Shown: piece after piece, positions 55,586 to 64,000 of the stretch
Numbering within the stretch: the stretch's first letter is position 1
Layout: each line of letters starts with the position of its first letter
Assembly: GCA_958450365.1 (NCBI GenBank)
Contig: CAUEEP010000034.1
Location: 1 to 64,000, forward strand
DNA length: 64,000 nt
Source of the DNA: Mesorhabditis belari
Taxonomy: Eukaryota; Nematoda; Chromadorea; Rhabditida; Rhabditidae
Direction: 5' to 3'
Notes under the pieces: model-generated
The model's database searches: none
Told to the model about the DNA's origin: nothing
The model's input: the letters and a program-made list of their open reading frames with translations, nothing else
Translations under genes and position numbers: made by a program

Positions 55586-56564
55586 TTTTTGTTTTGTATT
55601 TTTTAAGCATTTCTAGCATTTTGCAGCTAATTGAGTTATGGTTTTGAGCGAATTTTAGCGAATTTTAGCTAATTTGATGCTTTATGATTTCCAATTAGAT
55701 TTTGGACCTGAGAGATTGCAGATTCTAGCTCTACAGTCTAGAAAAATAGCTGAGTAGCGTATTTACTTCAATAGAAGAGGGGTTTTTTTAGATAAAAATC
55801 ACATTATCATGGGATACTGTAGGAATTTTAGAGCTGACATTGTAGAAACGATCGGTCTTCGCTTCGGTGTTTTTTGTTTTCTTTCTTCTAAAAGAACTTT
55901 AGTTAGTTAGGCTGATTTTTATTTCCATTTCTCATTAAGAAATTAGAATTTTTGATTTCTTAGTTTATATTATTTTAGTTTTTATTTCTTTTTCTTAAAA
56001 AGAAAACCCTTAGTCTCTCTTAAAAAGAAAAGAAAAGAAAAAAGAAAAAACTTCAAGTGACGTATCGATTTTTGTGTTCACGTTGAGTGGAATAGTGAGG
56101 AAGAAGGAAGGGAAGAAGAGGAAGAAGAAAGGAAAGAAGAGGAAGAAGAAAGGAAAGAAGAGGAAGAAGAGAAGAAAGAAGAGGAAGAGTTTGGTGGAGA
56201 GGGAAAAAGGGGAATTTGGAATGAGAGATGGAAAAGATCGTAAAAAAAGGTAAAAAAAGAAGCCAAGTTGAGCGTTCCTTTTGGCGCCTAGACCTGAATT
56301 TTTGCTGGCAATTGCGGGGTTTTTTTTTTTTGATATTTCTTTAACGTCTAGATTGTTTTTGAAGTTTTTGAACTGAAAAACTTTGCTTTACTCTGAAATC
56401 GAAAAGGATTTCCGGCTTAAACTCTCGATCGGTTTGGAAAAGGATGTTATCCCAGCTGCAGGGCGAGGCGAAATTCCCGCTAAATTCGCAAAAACTGCAT
56501 TTTTTTGAATTTAAATTAATTGGGAAACGATTTTTTTTTTGTTTTAAAACTGACCATTTACTAG

Positions 56565-56640
56565 ATCTACGCATGGCCGACTGGTTAAGAGCCTTGTATT
56601 TTAGTCGAAAGCTCAAGGGTTCAATCTCGCTGAGAGTCAG
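56565..56640 (+). tRNA. tRNA-like sequence, class II-like
   Basis: CTACGCATGGCCGACTGGTT followed by AAGAGCCTTGTATTTTAGTC and GGGTTCAATCTCG. The A box is good and the B box acceptable; the long spacing suggests a Ser/Leu-type origin. Confidence 0.4.
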
Positions 56641-56694
56641 ATCGCCATTGCTCTCTCAATTCAGCTTTTGTTTAAAAAATAGATTGTAGAATTT

Positions 56695-57175
56695 GTAGTA
56701 AGAATATAGCCAAGTCTAAGCCAGAAATGATGCTAAAAAATTGAGCACAGCAACGCTCCAAATCGAAAAAAATGACTCAGCTCTCGAACGCTCTCTAACT
56801 TGGGTAATTGAACCGGGAAATGGACGGACTTCCAAAACCTTACCCCAATGCCCTTTGCCAGATGGAGAACGATTGTGCGCGCGCACAAAGAACATCTCTT
56901 CAGTTACCAAATCGAAAAAACGACTCAGTTCCAACTTGGGTAATTGAACCGGGAAATAGAGGAACTTCCCAAACGTTACCCCAGTGTCCTTTGCCAGATG
57001 GAGAGCGATTGTCTCTCCGCACAAAGAACCTCTCTCCAGTTATCTTGGCTTTTTCGATTACTTTTTAAATAGCTTCTAAATAAGATTTAGAGCTGTAAAT
57101 TTGTATCCAGGGGTTTTCGGGGCCAAAGAATCGATTGGTGGGGTTTATTTTAACTCTTAGTCAATGAAAAGTTGC
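56695..57175 (-). repeat. SL1-like units, family B copies 3 and 4
   Basis: On the minus strand leaders CGGTTCAATTACCCAAGTT occur twice (near 56817 and 56953), each with a CATCTGGCAAAG motif about 50 bp upstream. The downstream leader is followed by about 105 bases homologous to 25958-26058, including GAGCGTTGCTGTGCTC and AATTTTTTAGC. The upstream part matches 42740-42870. Confidence 0.7.
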
Positions 57176-57885
57176 AATATTTTGCGATTTATTAGAGGAG
57201 TTGGGCTTCCCATTTTTTCTACTATCTTTAAATGGTTTCTGACCAAAAGAAGACGAAAATCTATAAGAAATTTCCGAAGATCAAAGGGTTTTACCGCTTT
57301 TTTTCCTATCCTAAATCTCTTTTTTTGCCGCTTTCACAGATTTCTTCAAAGGATTTTTGAAAAAAGGTGGAAAGATTCGTTTTGACACAAATTTCACAAG
57401 GATTACCTCTTTTTCTTGACACAAATTTGTCTTTTTCTTTGTTTTAAAGTAACAATTTTACTTTAAAGTACGAATTTTCTTTTCATTTAACTTTTTTACA
57501 ACTTTAAAAAGCAAATTATAACTGAAAATGTGGCACTTTATATATATATATATTCATACTTTATTCAGGACATGAAATAAAGCGCAATCAGTCAGACAAT
57601 ACACAAATCTACACATAAATACATAGAGAAAGATGAGATATTTTACTCGGCGATGTGGAGGCGGGGAGAAAAGAAGATAGATAGAAGATAGGCTTCTTGT
57701 TTTAATAACTTCAGGCCATGAATGGGCCAACCCAGTGGAAGAGTGAACTCCGCTAGAGAAGGGATCTCTAGTCAGCTCTAGGGAAGAGACCTCTAGTCTG
57801 GGCGCACGAGGAAGAATTTTTGATTTTTTTTTAACTATTTTGCTTAAATACTTAATTTTATGAAAATTTTATTGTAAACAGGGGA

Positions 57886-57960
57886 GTGGGACAAATGCTA
57901 CCTTTTTTTTGCGCACCCAGACATTTGCGCACCTTTTTTTTCCGCACTTAGCCCATTAGC
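57886..57960. mobile_element. Isolated end of a hAT-like MITE
   Basis: GGGGAGTGGGACAAATGCTA followed by CC(T)8 and GCGCACCCAGACATTTGCGC matches the ends of the element at 18931-19294. No right end found nearby. Confidence 0.6.
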
Positions 57961-58443
57961 GCATCTTTTTTCGCGTTTTAAAAAAGCTCTAAAAGCTAAT
58001 ATTCTAATATTAGCCAATTTCTATTCCAAAAGTTCTTTTTCTAGGTAATTTGACGGTGTCGAATTCAAATTTTGACATATCAGAGCTTGTGGAATCTCTC
58101 CAAGACCTGATTTGTCCCGGGTCTTGCCGTGAACTCTTAGCCTAACCAAGACCCAAAAATAAACCCTGAGCCTAGCTTGACTCATATCCAGATCTCCAAA
58201 AACTTGGATCTAAGAAGAAGCCAAATTGAATTCCTTCAGAGCAAAGCCAAGCTTGAGCTTGGTCTCCCAAAATAGCAATCATCTTTTTGTAGGCAATCAT
58301 TTTCATGTAGACCCAAAGCATGACCCCTATTTGACTTGTTTTTAATCCTTATTTGACCCAAAAGTTTCATTCAGTTGGTTCTTTTATGGGTTGGTGCAAA
58401 AATATGCTTGCAATATGCAAAATATGCAAAATATGCAAAAATA

Positions 58444-58509
58444 TGGCAGGAATCGAACCCGGGCCTCTCGTTTACCAGCCGAGCGCCTTAACAATGAGCT
58501 ACGCTCGTG
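58444..58509 (-). tRNA. tRNA-like sequence, Thr-GGT-like, minus strand
   Basis: Reverse complement: GAGCGTAGCTCATTGTTAAG (A box), an arm CTCG..CGAG around CTGGTAA (anticodon GGT) and GGGTTCGATTCCTGCC (B box). The acceptor ends do not pair, so possibly a pseudogene. Confidence 0.45.
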
Positions 58510-59069
58510 TTTCTTCGATCGCATCCTTACTATTCATCAATGTCTCGATTTTTCACCTAACTTTCATTAATTGTCATCATAATTTTTATTTCGCGGTGTA
58601 TTTTCCTTGTTTTTTTAAAATTTTTAATCAGAAAAGTCTAGAACTGCGTCAAAAATGGTCAAAATTCGTCAAAATTCATGAAGAAAAACTTCGAGATAAG
58701 GGAAATGCGCAAAAAAAAAAGAAAAGTGGTGAATGATAAAGAATTTGATGGGAGAGAAGGGAAGATGAGCAGCCGGAAGTGATCGCTTCCTCTTTCAGAA
58801 AGTGATTACCATTGTTTTTCCTTGTAAATTTTTTGATCTAGCATTTCAATCATGTTCTCATACTCGAATTCCTCGACTTCTACACCTTCCAGCCAAACTA
58901 TTGAGACAATTATCACTTATTTCAAGAAGAATTTCTAAATTTTTGGAATTTCAGGCTATTTCGGGCTATTTCGGTCATTTCTTTTCTATTTTCAAAAAAA
59001 AATTCTCACGCATTTACACTCTATTTACAGAAAGCCTACAATTTGCAATTTTTTTTACAATTTCCTTGA

Positions 59070-59490
59070 TTATCAATGCTTTGTGCGTTCTTTCCCTATC
59101 GCTCGTAAGGAAAAACGGCATCTGGCACACTGTGCCGGGTAATGGCTACCGAAAAACCCTCTCAATCGGTTTAATTACCCAAGTTTTTCGGGAACTGCTA
59201 AATCTATTTTTGCCGGGATTTAGCTAGTACACTGGAACCAGGCTGTGTGCGTTCTTTCCCTGTCGCTCGTAAGGAAAAACGGCATCTGGCACACTGCGCC
59301 GGGTAATGCCTACCGAAAAGCCCCCTCAATCGGTTTAATTACCCAAGGGTTTATGCGTTCTCTCTGGGTTTGTACAAACGCGCGCTGGGTTCACTTTGGC
59401 ATCTTTTCATCGTTCATTATCATCCAGAACCGTTTCGTCCATCTCTTCAGACTTCAGACTCGTCCAGCCGGTTTAATTACCCAAATTTCG
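59070..59490 (+). repeat. Tandem SL1-like units, family A
   Basis: Leaders at 59168, 59332 and 59470. The first two follow GGCATCTGGCACACTG by 49-50 bp and GTGCGTTCTTTCCCTATCGC further up. The shared upstream block also includes TAGTACACTGGAACCAGGCT, as in the 54-kb array. The third leader has lost the upstream part. Confidence 0.82.
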
Positions 59491-59634
59491 TCTGCCAGAA
59501 GGCCAACGATTACGCAAAAACGCGACCTAACCCACTCAAATACTTGAAGTTCCGGGAAAACAGGGCAAATTCTTGATAAGCATTCTCAGTGAACAATCTG
59601 TTGTGTGTCGATTCTTTGTTTGAGTCATCTGTTC

Positions 59635-59685
59635 CCCTCCATCCCCTCCATCCCCTCCATCCCCTCCATCCCCTCCACCCATCTG
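59635..59685. repeat. CATCCCCTC nonamer tract
   Basis: Five units of CCATCCCCT, G-rich on the minus strand. Confidence 0.8.
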
Positions 59686-60639
59686 TTCCCATTCAATTTT
59701 CTTCTCATTTCTCTCTTCCATCATTCATCTTATTCCTAATTGCCCTCAACTCTTGCTGATGCTTTTCTCATGTAATCTTTGCTCTCCTTTGTCTCTCAAA
59801 TCTTTTTCCTTTTTTAGTTTTACTTTTATTTTGAGATTTTTGATTGTAAGAACTAGGATTTAAAGATGAATTGATCAAGAAATCTCTAGAAATTTCTAGA
59901 TTTCTAGATCGAAATCTATCTAGAAATCTAGAAATCTAGAAAACAGCTAAACAGCTACAGCTAGAAAACCAGAGCTAACTTCATTTTGAAACTAGAAATT
60001 TACAATCAAATTACAGACGATTTACAGACAAATTACAGACAATTTACAGACAAATTCTTCAATTCTAATTGATCTTTCCTCATCGAATCACTAAAATTGG
60101 GCTTTTTTTTCTTTTCTAACCGCTAGATTACAGTTGAAATCAAAATCCTTTAGAAAACAAAGTTGTCAAGAGAAACAAACTCTAGACGATACCAGTATCA
60201 TTCGAAATCACTTCGAAATCAGTCCTTCCTTATCGCCAAGCCATTCAACTTGATGATTTCTCCTCTCTTCTTCCATCCAATCCATCCAATGTCAACCACA
60301 ATTCCCAAAGAAATATCGATTTGCATATCCATTTATTCCCTCGACATTTCCACTCATCAAATCCCCTCTTTGTACTCGAGAGAGGAAAGCGGGTTAGCGA
60401 CAGATGTGATGGCCGATTCAACCAAAAGAATATCCCCACTTAGCCAGATATCTAATTGAGGAAATCAATTGAGGAAAATTTCAGAACAAAAACCTTTCAA
60501 TTTTTGATTATAAAAGCTCTAGAACAGAAGTGTTTCAAGAAAAAAAGAAAAAAAAGAAGAAAAGCTTTCCTAACTTTTCGTCTAAAAGTCTAAGTACTAT
60601 AAATATTCTAATAACAGAGACTCCTATAGGGGCTCTTTT

Positions 60640-61197
60640 ATTCGAATATTAGAAGATTCTAAAGAGCCCTCTATATTCTAAAATATTAAGGTATTCTATT
60701 AGGATATTCTATAGAATATTAAGATTTAAGATTATAGAGATTAAGAATTCTATATTCTAATATATAGAATATCTTAATCTCTAGAACATTCAATAGAATA
60801 ACTTAATATTCTATTAGTATATAGGATCTCTAGAGATTAAGATATCCTATTGGATATTCTATAGAAGAAGATATTATATAGAAGAAGATATTTTATAGAA
60901 GAAGATATTATATAGAAGAAGATATTCTATAGAAGAAGATATTCCGTAGAAGAAGATATTCTATAGAAGAAGATATTATATAGAAGAAGATATTCTATAG
61001 AAGAAGATATTCTGTAGAAGAAGATATTCTGTAGAAGAAGATATTCTATAGAAGAAGATATTCTATATTCTATTAGAAGATTACTATATTCCATTAGAAT
61101 ATTAAGATATTCTATATAGATTAAGATATTCTATTGGATAGTCTATAGATCAAGATATTCTATATATATTCTATTAGAATAGAGAGGGCTCTTTTTA
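60640..61197. repeat. AGAAGATATTCTAT array with inverted flanks
   Basis: About 15 units of AGAAGATATTCTAT (60855-61075). Outside it, GGGGCTCTTTTATT and AGAGGGCTCTTTTT flanks are partly inverted, and many ATTCTA/TAGAAT palindromes occur, giving a strongly self-complementary block. Confidence 0.8.
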
Positions 61198-61595
61198 TGA
61201 AAATATTTCCTAAATTGATTCAACTTTTTCTTTAAAATCTACTCAAGAAATTAGCCCTTTCCCTTCTCTAATCAGGTGTCGATCTTCTAGTCACTAGGTC
61301 ACCATTTACAACTCTTTTCTTTTCTTACTCTTTTCCTCCTCCCCCTTTCCCCCTTTACTCAGAGATGCGGGGAAACGTGTAATTTTGAGATATTCAATGG
61401 AGTGTCTAGAAAGTGGGGAGTGACCAAGTCATAAAATGAATGCAAAAGGGAAAGAAGACTTTCAATTAAGATCCAATCCAATCCAACCACTTGTTCAGAA
61501 ATCTTTTATTGATCCGGAAATGGCCTTCAGAGGGAATAGTTTGAAGGATTTTGGTATTTTAGTGATAAATATAATAATCTAACTTTTGGCAGACG

Positions 61596-61690
61596 AAACT
61601 TGGGTAATTAAACCGGCTGTGCGGCGTTTTCTATCCAGGCAGTGTGCCAGACGATGATTTTTCCTGAGCGACATGGAGAGAATGCACACT
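61596..61690 (-). repeat. SL1-like unit, family A, minus strand
   Basis: The leader complement is at 61596-61614, followed on the minus strand by CGTCTGCCAA. The upstream part (ATCGTCTGGCACACTG) is shortened by about 15 bases between motif and leader. Confidence 0.7.
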
Positions 61691-61938
61691 GCTGAAGCTT
61701 TTAACTTTCGAATGACTAGATTTAACCATTTGATATGAAAATTATGAAATGAATCTTTTTTTTTAAAGTTCAACATCTAAATGAATCTTTATTTAAAGCA
61801 ATCTGGCGTTTTTGACCGATAAATCCTTTTGGAATGTCTCCAAAAGAGTTGAAAAGCGATTTTCGATCCAGTCTCTTTTCACCTGCTCTTTTCCGCTTTC
61901 TCACTTCACAAATTGATCAATGAGGCTTACGTGATGGC

Positions 61939-62330
61939 GTCTTTTAGCTTTAGAATAATTTCATTCTGTCTGTGGCTTTAGTTCTTAGCCAATCCCTTCA
62001 AATCTTTCTCTATCCGAGCACATTTATGACGAAATACCGAAATCCCATCATGTTCTTTGTGCGCTTCCATAATCGCGTGCGCAAGCGAAACTTGGGTAAT
62101 TAAACCGGGCGAGAGGGGTTTTCGGTGGCCCCTATGCCGGCACAGTGTGCCAGACGCCGTTTTTTCTTACGAGAGACATGGAGAGAACGCACAATAGGGA
62201 GCTCCAATAGAAGGCAACGCTGTGCGTTCTTTCCCTGTCGCTCGTAAGAAAAAGCGGTCTCTAGCACACAGGGTCTAGGTAGGAGCCGCCGGGAAACCCC
62301 ATGAGCCGGTCTAATTACCCAAGTTTCGTG
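61939..62330. repeat. SL1-like units, family A, and segment duplicated from CPQ intron 14
   Basis: 61939-62200 repeats 52605-52935 with differences (TAGCTTTAGAATCATTTCAT, GACGAAATACCGAAATCCCA, the antisense leader at 62088-62106 and its upstream block). A plus-strand unit with leader GGTCTAATTACCCAAGTTT follows at 62308. Confidence 0.8.
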
Positions 62331-63164
62331 CCCAGACCCAAACCCAAAGAAGAGCCGTCCAAGATTTCAAGCAAACTAAAAACCAAAAGCGATTCGAATT
62401 CCCAATTCTCTAGTTTCCCAATCTATTTTCATTCGACACTTTTGCCCGTTTCATTGATAAGCGACTCCCAAAGAAAGAAAAGTGTTTCTCGATGGATCAA
62501 TTACAGGAGAGGGCAAAATCTCCCTATTTTCTTTCCATTTTTTCCATTTTTTTCCATTTTTTCCATTTTTTCCATTTTTTTCCATTTCCTCCTCATTTTC
62601 TTGATCTTATTTTGTGTGTTGACCGTTTTTTCGGTTTTTCGGGCAAAAATCCCTTCTCTAATCTAGAAACCCGATTTTTTTACAGTAATCCCGCTAAGAA
62701 ATTAATATATATATGTTTTTTTTGTTCTGTTGCTGTCTTGTATATATTTTTCCTTTTCTTGATATCTTTTAGTCGATTTCGTGAGAGAAAATCTTGTTCA
62801 GACTTTCAGAAATTTCATTTCTGAGAGACTTTTTTCAAATTTCAACTTTTTAAACCCAAATTTGTTTATTTTTTTTTTCGTCTAGAGCTGTTGAAGATTG
62901 AAAAAAGAATTTGATAAAGATATTTCTTTTTGAAAGCTTAAAATGGAGTTTTTTTTTGGTAGATTACTGTATTAAAAAGTGACAAAATGGCTTATTTCCT
63001 GTTCAAAATCTGGCAAAATGATTCACTTCCTGTTTTTTTTCATATCATTGACTTTATTTCGACTTTTTGGTTACAGTAAACTAGAAAAAATTTACTCTAG
63101 TAGACTGTATTCATGAAATTTTCAAATTTTAGAAATTAATCTATCTTTTTAATGATAACAGAAA

Positions 63165-63375
63165 AAAGCTTCAGCTTTCAGAGCTTCATCTTTCAGAGCT
63201 TTAGCTTTCAGAGCTTTAGCTTTCAGAGCTTTAGCTTTCAGAGCTTCAGCTTTCAGAGCTTCAGCTTTCAGAGCTTCAGCTTTCAGAGCTTCAGCTTTCA
63301 GAGCTTCATCTTTCAGAGCTTTAGCTTTCAGAGCTTCAGCTTTCAGAGCTTCATCTTTCAGAGCTTTAGCTTTCT
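63165..63375. repeat. 15-bp minisatellite CTTTCAGAGCTTCAG
   Basis: About 14 units with CTTTAG/CTTCAT variants. All frames on both strands are open, which again gives spurious open frames. Confidence 0.93.
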
Positions 63376-64000
63376 TGTTTAGCGAATTGGTAAACAATAG
63401 AAATCTTGTTTACCACTCCGCCTCTGAGTTCTTTTTGTTGACTATTTGAAATTCCATGAGTCAACCGTTGTTCACTTCTACAAAAGACTGAGTACTGTAC
63501 TGGATGAGAGCTTTAACCGAGTCAAATAGCCCTCAACTCTCCAACAGCCAACACATCTCCTCAAAACCTATTACAGTACCCTTAGAATTAGACATCTTTT
63601 TGCCTCTTATTGCCCCTTTCCATAGCCAAAAATCATTTCAATCTTTTAGTCAATATAATACTGTTAAAAATCTAGTCCCTGAATTGATTTTTTTCTGAAT
63701 TTTTCTAACAGCTTATCTTGTGATTTCTTTTTTTTCAAAAACCTACAGTATACCAATCACTTTTTTTGCTTATTCTCCTGGATTTGCCTATTTCTTTTGC
63801 CATCAGCAGAAAGATGGGAAATGGGAAGAAGAAAATGAGAAGAAGAAAAGGAGAAGAAGAAGAAGAAAAGGAGAAGAAGAAGAAGAAGAAGAAGAAGAAG
63901 AAAAAAATGAGTAAAGAAAAATCGGGGGTTGGTACGGGTCATAAAAGGGGAAAAGGGGAAAGTGGATGGGAAAGGGTAGCGAGGTGGCACAGACAACCAG

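Larger units (their letters stand above)
53534..64000. other. Gene-poor, repeat-rich region
   Basis: No gene is supported here. It contains SL1-like units, four tRNA-like sequences, minisatellites, a hAT-like end at 57886, a (TA)n tract near 57540, and homopurine tracts near 56100 and 63840. An open frame at 60163-60459 has neither domains nor splice context that I can defend. Confidence 0.55.

Noticed and set aside
59057..59350. Recurrent peptide VRKNGIWHTVPGNGY...GLITQV in several places
   Set aside because: It is the chance translation of the SL1-like repeat unit (GLITQV is the leader read as codons), not a conserved protein.
60163..60459. 98-residue open frame
   Set aside because: Low-complexity, no domain, no convincing splice sites or start context; all three frames are partly open in this AT/CT-rich stretch.
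63149..63397. Repetitive open frames on both strands (KAEAL and SFQSF type)
   Set aside because: Again a 15-bp minisatellite; frames are open on both strands for arithmetic reasons.

Overview
The window is nuclear DNA from a nematode. Five lines of evidence support this: many short introns with TTTCAG-like acceptors, a cuticle collagen with an N-terminal membrane segment, a serpentine chemoreceptor of SRE type, TA-flanked Tc1/mariner elements, and a repeat family carrying 19 bases identical to the nematode spliced leader SL1. The genus cannot be named from the sequence alone.

Layout. At 303-4161 (+) lies the 3' part of an anillin gene. It converges on a minus-strand cluster: ADAT3 (14936-13987), a BAZ1/ACF1-type chromatin remodelling subunit (13768-7033) and a mitochondrial adrenodoxin-type ferredoxin (6391-5350). 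A cuticle collagen of 18 exons (17866-25425, +) converges, 39 bp apart, on an SRE-like chemoreceptor (30481-25465, -). From 32 to 38 kb there are transposon remains, a nearly intact Tc1 element and two exons of an SZT2-like gene. A small secreted protein (39592-41334, +) and a carboxypeptidase Q-type M28 peptidase (45250-53533, +, 15 exons, 456 residues, open throughout) follow. The last 10 kb (53.5-64 kb) holds no gene I can support, only repeats, tRNA-like sequences and SL1-like units.

Repeats fill the second half. Most larger introns of the peptidase gene hold their own minisatellite. Two hAT-like MITEs of one family, a third hAT-like MITE, several fold-back elements and about fourteen tRNA-like sequences are scattered through introns and gaps.

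The most interesting signal is a set of about 16 dispersed and tandem units in which a CATCTGGCA-like motif stands a near-constant 49-51 bp before an SL1-like sequence. One subfamily (around 25.86-26.06 kb) is followed by about 100 conserved bases with a small hairpin and an Sm-like AATTTTTT run, so it resembles an SL RNA gene but lacks a clean splice donor.

A caution: at least eight single-base frame breaks fall in otherwise well conserved exons (anillin, ADAT3, BAZ1, chemoreceptor, Tc1 transposase), most of them in mononucleotide runs. This looks more like residual assembly indels than decay of many unrelated genes.
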